The notes: generated by a model from the letters alone, not told the origin. Shown: positions 39,388 through 50,022, counted from the first letter of the stretch. The stretch: 64,000 bases of DNA from CAMLIZ01 sp036231905 (GCF_036231905.1 NZ_JAZARE010000002.1:372001-436000); one strand, 5' to 3'. Made by a program: numbers and translations.

Positions 39388-42213
39388 CTACACCCCGGCG
39401 CGCACCAGCTTGGCAGCCAGCGCCTGGGACAGCGTTTCGGCGCTGTCGGCCAGGTGGGCCTTGGCCTCCACGCTCAAGCCCGGCCGCTTGGTGGCCGCAT
39501 TGATGCGCGTGAGCAGCGCCTGCGCTTCGCTGCGCAGCAGGCTGCGGGCGTCACTGCGGCTGTAGGCCGAGGGCCGCAGCACGAGTGACGCCAGCCGGTT
39601 CACATGGTCGCGCTGCAGTTCGCGGCGCAGCGGCGGGATGTCGCCCTTGCGTGCGGCCAGCTCGCTCCACACCTCGGCATTGAGGCGGCCGTACAGCTCG
39701 GACACATGGAAGGCCTCACCCGGGCGGCTCTTGCCCTCGCTGTCGACGATGCGCGAGATCACGGTGTCGCTCATCAGCTGCCCCAGCAGCGCGCGCTGCA
39801 GCGACAGCACCATGCCGTCGAGCGAAAAGTCGGTCTGCACGCTGGCCATGGCGTCGCCTTCGAACACCGCGTCGGTGCGCTCCTGGAAGTCCGGCGCCAG
39901 GCGGCGCGCCAGTGCCGGCGAGATGCGGAAGCTGTCGGCCGACAGCAGGCCGCGAATCAGCAGGTCCAGCGCCTCGCGCTGCTGGCTGGCCGGCACCGGC
40001 GTGAGCGGGTCGCGGCCGGAGCCGGGGAAGTCGCGCAAGGTCCGCACGCCGCCGATCTGGCGCGCCAGCGCACCGGCCGCACGGCTCACGTCGCGCAGGG
40101 CATAACTCACCGAGCGGCGCAGCACCGAGTAGTCCTCGGTGGGCTTGAGCTCGCGCGCTTCCTGGCGCTTGAGCAGGTCGCGTGCAATGTCGATGCGCTT
40201 GCGGGCGAAGGCCAGCACATCGCTGCCCAGGTCGAACTGCACGGCGTCCGGGTCCACGCCGAGGAAGTTGTCCTCGTCGGTGGCGTAGGCCAGCTGGGGC
40301 TCGCGGCTGCGCGCGCCGATCCTGGCCAGCTCGGCCTGCACCTGCTCGGGTGTGGTGCCGGGCGCGAAGGGCTTGTAGGCGTATTCCACCGCCCAGTAGT
40401 CGTAGGGGCCCAGGGTGGTCTGGAACGGCGTGCCGCCCTTGTCGCCGGGGCGCGGCAGGTTGATCGGCGCGTACTCCATCACCGAGCCGGTGTTGCCGTT
40501 GGCGCGCGTGAACTGCGGGTCGCTGAGCTGGGCTTCGGTGTAGGCGGTGGAGGCGCGGAAGTTGTGGCGCAGGCCGAGGGTGTGGCCCACCTCGTGCATC
40601 GTCGTGTCCTTGAGGTAGTCGAACACGAACTGCTGCGCCTGCGGGCCGTCCGGGGCGAGGTCGCCGCGCGCCTCCAGCACGTCCAGCGCGTAGTCCATCT
40701 GCTCGCCGGCATGCTGGGCATAACTGCACTGCAGCGGGTCGTGGGCGTGTGCGGCCACCGCACCGCCGTTTTCCAGCAGGCCCGGCCACGCGCTCATCAG
40801 CGCCTTGCCGAGCACCTGCGCGCGCACCGAACGGATGGAGCGGGAGGACAGGCTTTCGATGCCGATGTCGGCATCCAGGATCTCGCCGCTGCGCGGGTCC
40901 ACATGGCTGGGGCCGATGGCGCCGAACTGCGGGTTGCTGTTGGTCATCCAGCGGATGGACGCATAACCCATGTCCAGCGTGTCGAAGTCGGCGTTCTCCG
41001 GCTGCACCTGCACCACTAGCGCGTTCTTGAAACCGATGCGCTCGAAGGCCTTGTTCCACTCCAGCACGCCGGCGGTGATGGCCTCGCGGTACTTGGGCGG
41101 GATGGTGCGGTCCAGCCAGAAGGTGATCGGCTTGACCGGCTCGGACAGCGCCGCGGCCGGATCCTTCTTCTCCAGGCGCCAGCGGTTCACGTAGCGCACG
41201 CGCGGGCTGCGGGCGAGGTCATCGCCGAAGTCGTTGACGTTGGTGGTGAAGTGCCCGATGCGCGGATCCGCCTTGCGCGGCGCCATCGGCTCCTCGGGCA
41301 GCCGGCCGAGCGAATAGTGCAGGTTGACGAAGAGGCTGCGCGCATCCGGCAGGCCGCCCGGCACCACCGGCGCACCGCTGCCGCCGCCGGACGAGCTGGC
41401 GATGGAGGAGGTGGCGTAGTGGTTCATCACCTCGAACACCACCTCGTCGGCCTTGCCGCGCAGCGCGGTGATGGCCGAATGGCGCGGATCGAAGCCATAA
41501 CCCTGGTGGAAGTTGCGCTGCAGCAGCATGCCCACGCCCAGCATGTCGCTCACGAACAGGCCGTTCGCCTCGATCAGCACCGACTTGTGCTCCGGGTGCG
41601 GCTGGCTCACCACCGGCGAGCTGCCCAGCAGGCTGGGCGAAAACGCCGCCTTGACCGCCAGCGCCTCGGCGCTGCCCGCCTTGGCCACGAAGGCCGTGTT
41701 GCGCGCGATCATCTGCACCTGGTTGTGGATGCGCCGGAATTCCACGACCTGCGGCTTGCCATAGGCCTCGCCCCAGCTACGTGTCATGGTGCCGCCGAAG
41801 AGCCCGCCTTCGCCGATGCCGCTGGCGAACTTGGGGCTCAGGAAAAACGGCTTGTTGAAATCCTCCGGCCGCAGCTCGATCCAGACCTTCTCGTCCTTCT
41901 GCCACAGGGTGAACAGGCCCTCGGTCTTGCGCGCGTCCTTGATGACGTTGGCAAAGTGCGGCGGGCTGCCGGGTGGCAGCGGGGGGGTGGCTGCGACAGG
42001 CGCGGCTGAGGCCAGTGTCACCACCGGGGCCGAAGCACCGGGGGCGGCGGGCACCGGTGTGCCGGTGAGGTGGGCCGGGGCCGGCGCGGGCGGCGTGGTG
42101 GCCACGGCCACCAGGTTGCTCACCGCAGCGCAGCCGGTCAGGAACCACACGACGCAAGCAGCGGTGGCAGACAGCGCCGTGCGGGCGGCGATAGAGCGCG
42201 AGGGTCGGTCCAT
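39388..42213 (-). CDS. zinc-dependent metalloprotease lipoprotein (metzincin, DUF5117/DUF4953-like)
   Basis: A 941-residue secreted protein. The N-terminus ends in a lipobox (LTGC, Cys about 30) and a Pro/Ala-rich linker, so it should be lipid-anchored. The middle matches large zinc-dependent proteases of the DUF5117/DUF4953 type. The metzincin zinc motif TMHEVGHTLGLRHNF lies near 541, and a Met-turn candidate VMEYAPINLP lies about 50 residues on. LEWNKAFERIGFKNALVV and DADIGIESLSSRS are also typical. The ATG at 42213 is chosen because it gives the lipoprotein signal; the longer frame is Arg/Pro-rich. Substrate is unknown. Confidence 0.88.
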   Translation of the reverse strand: MDRPSRSIAARTALSATAACVVWFLTGCAAVSNLVAVATTPPAPAPAHLTGTPVPAAPGASAPVVTLASAAPVAATPPLPPGSPPHFANVIKDARKTEGLFTLWQKDEKVWIELRPEDFNKPFFLSPKFASGIGEGGLFGGTMTRSWGEAYGKPQVVEFRRIHNQVQMIARNTAFVAKAGSAEALAVKAAFSPSLLGSSPVVSQPHPEHKSVLIEANGLFVSDMLGVGMLLQRNFHQGYGFDPRHSAITALRGKADEVVFEVMNHYATSSIASSSGGGSGAPVVPGGLPDARSLFVNLHYSLGRLPEEPMAPRKADPRIGHFTTNVNDFGDDLARSPRVRYVNRWRLEKKDPAAALSEPVKPITFWLDRTIPPKYREAITAGVLEWNKAFERIGFKNALVVQVQPENADFDTLDMGYASIRWMTNSNPQFGAIGPSHVDPRSGEILDADIGIESLSSRSIRSVRAQVLGKALMSAWPGLLENGGAVAAHAHDPLQCSYAQHAGEQMDYALDVLEARGDLAPDGPQAQQFVFDYLKDTTMHEVGHTLGLRHNFRASTAYTEAQLSDPQFTRANGNTGSVMEYAPINLPRPGDKGGTPFQTTLGPYDYWAVEYAYKPFAPGTTPEQVQAELARIGARSREPQLAYATDEDNFLGVDPDAVQFDLGSDVLAFARKRIDIARDLLKRQEARELKPTEDYSVLRRSVSYALRDVSRAAGALARQIGGVRTLRDFPGSGRDPLTPVPASQQREALDLLIRGLLSADSFRISPALARRLAPDFQERTDAVFEGDAMASVQTDFSLDGMVLSLQRALLGQLMSDTVISRIVDSEGKSRPGEAFHVSELYGRLNAEVWSELAARKGDIPPLRRELQRDHVNRLASLVLRPSAYSRSDARSLLRSEAQALLTRINAATKRPGLSVEAKAHLADSAETLSQALAAKLVRAGV

Positions 42214-42402
42214 GGATACAGCGGCAGGACGGGCAGAGGGGGCAGGCACGTGGGTTGCCTGCCTTGGAATTCGTGCTTGCGGCCCGAGCCGCCAGCGTTG
42301 CGTCAGAACACTAACACCGCGTTTCGTTCCCGGCCATCGCGAATTGACCGGTGCGCGCGGCCTATTTCTCGGCCTGCGCCGCCACGCGGCCAGCGCCCCA
42401 TG

Positions 42403-42426
42403 AAAAAAGCGACCCGCAGGTCGCTT
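42403..42426 (-). terminator. intrinsic terminator after ettA
   Basis: On the minus strand the stem AAGCGACC-TGCG-GGTCGCTT is followed by a T-run (the A-run 42403-42408 on the plus strand), starting 4 bp after the ettA stop. Confidence 0.8.
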
Positions 42427-42430
42427 CGGT

Positions 42431-44095
<1,665 letters not shown>

Positions 44096-44178
44096 GGCGG
44101 GTGCTTCTCTGCTGGACTTCCGGGGTAACCCGCTAGGGTACCAGATCGGTTCTGGCGGTCGACGCGGCCGGGGAAATG

Positions 44179-44202
44179 AAAAAGCCCGGCGAGGCCGGGC
44201 TT
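44179..44202 (-). terminator. intrinsic terminator after the HAF-repeat PEP-CTERM gene
   Basis: On the minus strand AAGCCCGGC-CTC-GCCGGGCTT is followed by a T-run, 17 bp beyond the stop codon. Confidence 0.8.
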
Positions 44203-44219
44203 GGGGTGAATGCCGCCTG

Positions 44220-45194
44220 TCAGCCGCGGCGGCGCACCGAAGCCAAGCCGAGCATGCCGCCAGCGAGCAGCAGCCAGGTGGCTGGCTCCGGGACCGGACG
44301 GGCAACAAAGGCGCCACCGGTGCCATCGGCATTGGTGTAGTTGCCCACCAGCCAGCCCTGGTCGTTGACGCCCTCGACGAAGGTGCTTTGGGCGCCCTGC
44401 ACTTCGATGATCTGGAAATTGTCCGGCGTACCGAAAAACCCAACGATGCGTGTCGAGCCCGTCTCGGGGTCCACCTCGTTCGTGGCCAGCCAGCCGCCGA
44501 TGCGGCCGTCCGAGGTAATGTCGCGGAAGTTGGTCTGGCGAAAACCGGCAAAGCTGAAGTCCTGCCGCACGCCGGTGTTCAGGTCGTAGGTGAAGCTGAC
44601 TTTCGTAAACGACCCGTCTTCCCCGAAGATGCCCTCGCTGCCAACGACCGTTCCGTGGCTGTTGACGCCCTGCGCGATCGTCGGGCCGGGACCGCCGATC
44701 AGTTGCACGCCCAGCCCACCCTGCGTGTCGAACACAAACCCGCCACCGCTCATATTGAGTCCGGACACGAAACGTCCGTCAGGTGAGATACCCCGCACCA
44801 TCGGGGAGTCGACACCGGGCACATCGAACGAGGTGAATGTGCTGCCGTTGTACAGGTAGCCACTGTACGGACCGTCATAGAGATCGCCGGTCCAAGGATC
44901 CACCTGCTGCGTGGTGAAGTACGTGCCGGCGATCACCCCGTTATCGCTGATGGCGCCGGAAAATGCGCCGAGCGCTCCGGGCGGCAGCGGCAGATAGGTC
45001 GTCACGCCATGGCTGTAGGTGAAGTTGCTTCCCAGCAATACGCCGGCGTTGTTGATGTCCGCCAAGAATGTGCTTTGCCCTTCGAGGGTGAACACGTCTA
45101 CCTGGTAGTTGGCGGCCTGCGCGGCGACCGCACCCATCGTCATGGCAGCCAACGCGGCGACGCGCTGCACAGCGCGCACGGCTCTCTTCGTCAT
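44220..45194 (-). CDS. HAF-repeat PEP-CTERM exported protein
   Basis: A 324-residue secreted protein with a signal peptide (to about residue 27) and a C-terminal PEP-CTERM anchor: VPEPATWLLLAGGMLGL followed by ASVRRRG. PEP-CTERM proteins are cleaved and anchored by exosortases. The body has at least six HAF-like repeats, for example DINNAGVLLG, ISDNGVIAG, ISPDGRFVSG, VNSHGTVVG and VNDQGWLVGNY. GGAGGA lies 5 nt before the ATG. Base composition is noticeably less GC-rich than its neighbours. No exosortase gene is in the window. It diverges from rhlE. Confidence 0.88.
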   Translation of the reverse strand: MTKRAVRAVQRVAALAAMTMGAVAAQAANYQVDVFTLEGQSTFLADINNAGVLLGSNFTYSHGVTTYLPLPPGALGAFSGAISDNGVIAGTYFTTQQVDPWTGDLYDGPYSGYLYNGSTFTSFDVPGVDSPMVRGISPDGRFVSGLNMSGGGFVFDTQGGLGVQLIGGPGPTIAQGVNSHGTVVGSEGIFGEDGSFTKVSFTYDLNTGVRQDFSFAGFRQTNFRDITSDGRIGGWLATNEVDPETGSTRIVGFFGTPDNFQIIEVQGAQSTFVEGVNDQGWLVGNYTNADGTGGAFVARPVPEPATWLLLAGGMLGLASVRRRG

Positions 45195-45283
45195 GCGTTC
45201 CTCCCCAAAAGTGCATGCAGCGCGGATTATGCGAAGCACCAGGGGGGTGCCGGCCCCCGCGAACACGGGATGAACCAACCAGG

Positions 45284-45289
45284 TACAAT
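45284..45289 (+). promoter_or_regulatory. candidate -10 box of rhlE
   Basis: TACAAT is a good -10 hexamer; no good -35 was found. It would give a leader of about 138 nt before the rhlE ATG, unusually long for this window. The leader has few obvious hairpins. Confidence 0.4.
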
Positions 45290-45433
45290 CCCGCCTCAAG
45301 CAGTTGCGATTCCAGTCGTCTCTTCACTGCGGTCGATTCCGACCTGAGCGCCAGTCCGGCGCACCTTCCCCACCTTCTGCCTGCGACTGGCGCCCCACAT
45401 TGGCGGCGACAGGCCGATCTTTGTCATCCCTCC

Positions 45434-46903
45434 ATGTCATTCGATTCCCTCGGCCTGGCCGAGCCCCTGCTGCGTGCCGTTCGCGAACAAGGCTACGACA
45501 CCCCCACACCCATCCAGGCCCAGGCGATCCCCGCCGTCCTGAAGGGCGGTGACCTGCTGGCCGGCGCACAGACCGGCACCGGCAAGACCGCCGGTTTCAC
45601 GTTGCCGCTGCTGCACCGCCTGTCGGCCACGCCGGCGGTGCGCGACGCCAAGGGCCGCGTGGCCATCCGCGCGCTCATCCTCACGCCCACGCGCGAACTC
45701 GCAGCGCAGGTGGAAGAAAGCGTCCGTACCTATGGCCAGTACCTCAAGCTCACCAGCATGGTGATGTTTGGCGGGGTCGGCATGCAGCCGCAGATCGACA
45801 AGCTGCGCCGCGGCGTCGACATCCTCGTGGCCACCCCGGGCCGCCTGCTGGACCATCACCAGCAAGGCACGCTCGATCTGAAGCACGTGGAGATCTTCGT
45901 GCTCGATGAAGCCGACCGCATGCTCGACATGGGCTTCATCCACGACATCAAGAAGGTGCTGGCGGTGCTGCCGCAGAAGAAGCAGAGCCTGCTCTTCAGT
46001 GCCACCTTCAGCGATGAGATCAAGGCCCTGGCCGACCGCCTGCTGAATGCGCCCGCGCTGATCGAGGTGGCGCGCCGCAACGCCACCGCCGACACCATCG
46101 CGCAGAAGATCCACCCGGTGGACCGCGACAAGAAGAAGGAACTGCTGGCCCACCTGATCCAGCAGGGCAACTGGCACCAGGTGCTGGTGTTCACGCGCAT
46201 GAAACACGGTGCCAACCGCCTGCAGGAATACCTGGAGAAGGTAGGCATCAGCGCGATGGCGATCCACGGCAACAAGAGCCAGGGCGCACGCACCAAGGCG
46301 CTGGCCGAGTTCAAGAGCGGCGACCTGCAGGTGCTGGTGGCCACCGACATCGCGGCGCGCGGCATCGACATCGACCAGTTGCCCCACGTGGTGAACTTCG
46401 AGCTGCCCAACGTGCCGGAAGACTACGTGCACCGCATCGGCCGTACCGGCCGCGCGGGGGCGCAGGGCGAAGCGATCTCGCTGGTGTGCGTGGACGAGGA
46501 CATCTTTCTGCGCGACATCGAAAAGCTGATCAAGCGCAGCATCCCGCGCGAGGTGGTGCCGGGATTCGAGCCGGACCCGAACGCCAAGGCAGAGCCGATC
46601 GTGCTGGGCCGCATGGTGATCGGCGTGGGTGCCGGTGGCCGAGGCGGCAACAGCAACCGCCGCGGCGGTGGCGGCGGCGGCCAGTCGCGGTCGCAGGCCC
46701 CCGCCCGCGGCCAGGGCGGCAACGGGCAAAACCATGGTGGCGGGCGGCCCCAGCAGCCCCAAGGCCAGGCTCAGCGCTCCGGGCGCCCGCCTCAATCGGC
46801 GGCTCCCCAGCCGGCCCCACGCAGCCAAGCCCCGGCCCCTGCGCCGGCACGCCGTGAAGGTGGCCCCCGCCCCGGCGCACGCCTGACCCAGCCGAAGCGC
46901 TGA
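45434..46903 (+). CDS. rhlE: DEAD-box RNA helicase RhlE
   Basis: A 489-residue ATP-dependent RNA helicase. Core motifs in order: Q-motif TPTPIQAQAIP, motif I AQTGTGKT, Ia PTRELA, II VLDEADRMLDMG (DEAD), III SAT, motif V ATDIAARGIDID and motif VI HRIGRTGRAG. The C-terminal tail (about 400-489) is low complexity, rich in Gly, Arg, Gln and Pro (GGRGGNSNRRGGGGGG), typical of RhlE and likely to bind RNA. The ATG at 45434 gives the standard RhlE N-terminus MSFDSLGL. It acts in ribosome assembly and RNA remodelling in E. coli. Confidence 0.94.
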   Translation: MSFDSLGLAEPLLRAVREQGYDTPTPIQAQAIPAVLKGGDLLAGAQTGTGKTAGFTLPLLHRLSATPAVRDAKGRVAIRALILTPTRELAAQVEESVRTYGQYLKLTSMVMFGGVGMQPQIDKLRRGVDILVATPGRLLDHHQQGTLDLKHVEIFVLDEADRMLDMGFIHDIKKVLAVLPQKKQSLLFSATFSDEIKALADRLLNAPALIEVARRNATADTIAQKIHPVDRDKKKELLAHLIQQGNWHQVLVFTRMKHGANRLQEYLEKVGISAMAIHGNKSQGARTKALAEFKSGDLQVLVATDIAARGIDIDQLPHVVNFELPNVPEDYVHRIGRTGRAGAQGEAISLVCVDEDIFLRDIEKLIKRSIPREVVPGFEPDPNAKAEPIVLGRMVIGVGAGGRGGNSNRRGGGGGGQSRSQAPARGQGGNGQNHGGGRPQQPQGQAQRSGRPPQSAAPQPAPRSQAPAPAPARREGGPRPGARLTQPKR

Positions 46904-47032
46904 GCGCTATATCGCGGCGTATCCCCACGCCGCGGTCGGTCGCCATTGCTGCCGACTCTTTCAGTTTGTAGTAGGTGCTCACAACGGCAGGGTCGGTCCC
47001 GCACTACGCTCTCCGGCCTTGATGGAGGACGA

Positions 47033-47533
47033 ATGAGGACCGAGCTGCACACCGCATGGCAGGGCATGGAGCTGATCGTCACGCAGAACGGTCAGGAGCT
47101 CGATCGCATTCCGGCGGACGACATCCAGCGGGTGGTGCTGGTCTGCCGGGGCGCGGGTGACACACCCGGCGACCTGGCGTTCGCGGTGATCGAGACCAGC
47201 GCGGACGCCGTGGTGCTGCCCGCCGACAGCGGCATTGCCGGCCGGGTGCACTTCGAGCGCCAGGCGTTCTGGGCCCAGCGCAACTGCATCTACTGGGTGA
47301 GCGAGTCGCACGCCGCCCTGCCCCGCCGCTTGCGGCCCGGGCTGTGGATCCTGCGGCGCCAGCGCCCCGGCTACATGCGCGTGGCGCGTGCGGAACTCAG
47401 TGGTGCGATCGAGCAGTGGCCGCTGGAAGGCCCGCAGACCTGGGAACAGCGCAAGTGGGACCGGATCGCCAAGAGCCGCCTGCTGGCCCCGCTGGACCAG
47501 GCGCCCAAACACAACCGGCCCGGCCAGAAATGA
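47033..47533 (+). CDS. uncharacterised protein
   Basis: A 166-residue cytoplasmic protein I do not recognise. It has no signal peptide or membrane helix. The middle has short beta-like stretches (MELIVTQNGQELDRIP, IQRVVLVCRG, LAFAVIETSADAVVLPADSG), and the C-terminal part is basic and Trp-rich (TWEQRKWDRIAKSRLL). GGAGGA lies just before the ATG and a terminator follows the stop, so it is clearly a real gene. The upstream gap of 129 bp from rhlE gives no hint of function. Confidence 0.7.
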   Translation: MRTELHTAWQGMELIVTQNGQELDRIPADDIQRVVLVCRGAGDTPGDLAFAVIETSADAVVLPADSGIAGRVHFERQAFWAQRNCIYWVSESHAALPRRLRPGLWILRRQRPGYMRVARAELSGAIEQWPLEGPQTWEQRKWDRIAKSRLLAPLDQAPKHNRPGQK

Positions 47534-47559
47534 AAAAACCCGGCGATGCCGGGTTTTTT
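47534..47559 (+). terminator. intrinsic terminator
   Basis: The stem AACCCGGC-GAT-GCCGGGTT with a run of six T begins directly after the stop of the 166-residue gene. An A-run precedes the stem, so it could also work for minus-strand transcription of the small gene at 47595. Confidence 0.85.
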
Positions 47560-47594
47560 GTTGGGCGCTTGGATTGAGCGCCGGGTACGACAGC

Positions 47595-47792
47595 TCAGCT
47601 GGCGCTGGCGGCCTTGGCGGCCTTCTTCGCCTTGGCAGCCTTCTTGTGCTTGGCAGCCTTGTGGGCGCCCGAAGCAGCCGGCGCAGCGGCGGAAGCCGAG
47701 GTCGCGGGCGTGGCCGGGGTCGCCGGGGTGGCTTGGGCAAAGGCGCCGGCGGCAAATGCGGTGGCAACCAGGGCAGCAAACAGTTTCTTCAT
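47595..47792 (-). CDS. small exported Ala/Lys/Thr-rich protein, unknown function
   Basis: A 65-residue protein with a clear signal peptide (MKKLFAALVATAFAAGAFA, then QATPA) and a mature part of about 45 residues. That part has Ala-Thr-Pro repeats (ATPATPATPAT) and then a strongly basic Ala/Lys tail (KAAKHKKAAKAKKAAKAAS), similar to histone-H1-like tails. It is lone on the minus strand between two terminators. A related design occurs at 22112-22375. The basic tail suggests binding to a polyanion such as nucleic acid or envelope polymers; this is inference. Confidence 0.6.
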   Translation of the reverse strand: MKKLFAALVATAFAAGAFAQATPATPATPATSASAAAPAASGAHKAAKHKKAAKAKKAAKAASAS

Positions 47793-47882
47793 GTGTTTTC
47801 CTCTCGCGATGGGGATCGTTGAGCGATTCGCTCACAGCCCACAACGAGTGGCGACCGCCCCTGGTTGACCCGCTTCGCCGCA

Positions 47883-49985
47883 TCAGGCTGGCTGCAGCAG
47901 GCCGCGTTTTTCCAGCAGCGGCTCGATGGTGGGCGGCCGGCCGCGGAAGGCCGCAAACGCCTGCCCCGGCTCCAGGCTGTTGCCCGACGAATAGATGAAG
48001 CGCTTCAGCCGCGCCGCCACGTCCGGGTCGAAGGGGCTGCCCGCCTCCTTGAAGGCGCCGTAGCCATCAGCGTCCAGCACCTCGGCCCACAGGTAGACGT
48101 AGTAGCCGGCCGCATAACCGTCGCTGGAGAACAGGTGCTGGAAATGCACCAGCCGATGGTTCAGGCCCACCGCATCGGGCAGGCCCTGCTCCCGCATCAC
48201 CTGCGCCTCGAAGGCCGATACGTCCTGGATGCTCGCCGGGTCCGGATGGCTGTGCACCGCCATGTCGACCAGGGAGCTGGCGCAATAGCGAACGGTGTCA
48301 TACCCCTGACCGAAACGCCGCGCGGCCTGCAGCCGCTCGATCAGGGCATCGGGAATCGGCTGGCCGGTCTTCCAGTGGCGCGCATGGCGCTGCAGCACCT
48401 CCGGCTCCGACATCCAATGTTCATACAGCTGCGACGGCAGCTCGACAAAGTCGCTCAGCACCTGGGTGCCCGACAGCCGCGTGTAGGTGACGCTGGACAG
48501 CAGGCCGTGCAGGCCATGGCCGAACTCGTGGAACAGCGTGCGCACGTCGTCGAAGCTCAGCAGGGTGGGCTCGCCGGCGGCCCCCTTGGCGAAGTTGTTG
48601 TTGTTGATGATCACCGGGTACACCGGCGAGCCGGCCGCATCACCGTTGAGTGACTGCCAGCTGAAGCCGCTCATCCAGGCACCGCTGCGCTTGCTGGGCC
48701 GCGCGAAGTTGTCGTGCAGGAACACGCCCATGCGCTGGCCCCGCTCGTCGTGCACCTCGTAGGCCTTGACGTCGGGGTGGTAGAGCTTGAGGTCCGGCCG
48801 CGGCGTGAAGCGCACACCAAACAGGCGCTGCGCACAGTCGAAGGCCGCGGACACCATGGCGTCCAGCGGGAAGTACGGCTTCACCTCGGCGTCGTCGATC
48901 GCGTAGTCGCGCTGGCGCACCTTCTCGGCCCAGTAGCGCCAGTCCCAGGCCTGCAAAGCCTCGGTCGCGCCCTCGGCGCGCTGCACCGCAAGCAGCGCTG
49001 CGCGCTCACGCTCCACCGCGGCCTTGGAGCGTTGCCACACGTCGGCCAGCAGGCGGTTCACCGCGGCCGGCTCTTTCGCCATGCGGTCCACCAGGGCGTA
49101 GTCGGCATAGCTGGCGTAGCCATGCAGGCGCGCCTGCTCCTGGCGCAAGGCCAGGATCTCGCGGATCAGCGGCCGGTTGTCGTGCGCACCGTCGTGTTCG
49201 CCACGCGTGATCCAGGCCCGCCAGGCCTGCTCACGCAGGTCACGGCGCTCCGAGAAAGTGAGGAACGGCACGATGAGCGAACGCGACAAGGTGATCACAT
49301 ACCCTTGCACGCCGCGCTGGGCGGCGGCCTCGCGCGCGGCCGCCCGCAGGAAGTCGGGCAGCCCCGCCAGATCGTTTTCGCCTTGCAGTACCAGCTGGTA
49401 GCCGGCTTCGTCGTGCAGCACGTTCTGCGCAAAGGCCGTGGTCAGCTCGGCCAGGCGCTGCATCACGGCGGCATAACGCTGCTGCGCCGCTGGGGGCAGT
49501 TGGGCGCCGGCGCGCACGAAGTCCAAGTGCACCCGCTCCAGCAGCCGCAACGGCTCGGGCGCCAGCCCCAGGCCCAGGCGTGCCTCATGCAGCGCATGCA
49601 CCCGCCGGAACAGCCCTTCGTGCATGTAGATGGCGCTTTCGTGCGCCGCCAGCGGCATCGCCATCTCCCGCTGCACCGCCTGCAGCTCAGGCGAGGTTTC
49701 GGAGGCACAGAGGTTGTGGAACAAGGCCTGCACCCGCGCCAGCGTCTGCCCGCTGCGATCGAAGGCAGCCAGCGTGTTGTCGAAGGTGGGTGCGTCCGGT
49801 TGGCTGGCGATCGCGTCCAGCTCCGCGCGGTGCTCGCGCATGGCCACCTCGAAGGCAGGGGCGAAGTGCTGCGCGCGCACGCGTTCGAAGGGCGGCACGT
49901 GGTACGGCGCCTCCCAGGGCTGGAGCAAAGGGTTGTGGTCGGTGCCAGGGCTCGTGGCCGGCACGCCGTTCGTCAGCATCGTCAT
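47883..49985 (-). CDS. M3-family metallopeptidase (oligopeptidase A / dipeptidyl carboxypeptidase)
   Basis: A 700-residue zinc peptidase of the M3 family. The zinc motif LFHEFGHGLHGLLS (HExxH near 486) and the third-ligand region LPSQLYEHWMSEPEVL are present, as are SPVYPVIINNNNFAKGAAG and RFGQGYDTVRYCASSLVDM. Length and features fit oligopeptidase A (PrlC) or Dcp; the two are hard to separate here, and no signal peptide is seen, so it is cytoplasmic. The ATG at 49985 has AGGAG 9 nt upstream. An inverted repeat (TCCGGT-GGTAG-ACCGGA, 50006-50022) lies just upstream. Confidence 0.9.
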   Translation of the reverse strand: MTMLTNGVPATSPGTDHNPLLQPWEAPYHVPPFERVRAQHFAPAFEVAMREHRAELDAIASQPDAPTFDNTLAAFDRSGQTLARVQALFHNLCASETSPELQAVQREMAMPLAAHESAIYMHEGLFRRVHALHEARLGLGLAPEPLRLLERVHLDFVRAGAQLPPAAQQRYAAVMQRLAELTTAFAQNVLHDEAGYQLVLQGENDLAGLPDFLRAAAREAAAQRGVQGYVITLSRSLIVPFLTFSERRDLREQAWRAWITRGEHDGAHDNRPLIREILALRQEQARLHGYASYADYALVDRMAKEPAAVNRLLADVWQRSKAAVERERAALLAVQRAEGATEALQAWDWRYWAEKVRQRDYAIDDAEVKPYFPLDAMVSAAFDCAQRLFGVRFTPRPDLKLYHPDVKAYEVHDERGQRMGVFLHDNFARPSKRSGAWMSGFSWQSLNGDAAGSPVYPVIINNNNFAKGAAGEPTLLSFDDVRTLFHEFGHGLHGLLSSVTYTRLSGTQVLSDFVELPSQLYEHWMSEPEVLQRHARHWKTGQPIPDALIERLQAARRFGQGYDTVRYCASSLVDMAVHSHPDPASIQDVSAFEAQVMREQGLPDAVGLNHRLVHFQHLFSSDGYAAGYYVYLWAEVLDADGYGAFKEAGSPFDPDVAARLKRFIYSSGNSLEPGQAFAAFRGRPPTIEPLLEKRGLLQPA

Positions 49986-50005
49986 GGCAACTGCACTCCT
50001 GCTAG

Positions 50006-50022
50006 TCCGGTGGTAGACCGGA
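50006..50022. promoter_or_regulatory. inverted repeat upstream of the M3 peptidase gene
   Basis: TCCGGT-GGTAG-ACCGGA has perfect 6-bp arms and lies 21 bp before the ATG. A second small palindrome (GCATC-CAT-GATGC) follows at 50023-50035. It could be an operator or a leader hairpin; no protein is implicated. Confidence 0.3.

Noticed and set aside
44096..44551. N-terminal extension of EttA by about 150 residues
   Set aside because: The extension is Arg/Ser-rich, overlaps the PEP-CTERM gene, and the protein from 44095 has the exact EttA start and length.
46625..46900. CRISPR-like or tandem repeat DNA in the 3' part of rhlE
   Set aside because: The repetitiveness is due to Gly/Arg/Gln/Pro codons in the RhlE tail; there are no regular repeat-spacer units. 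No CRISPR array was seen anywhere in the window.
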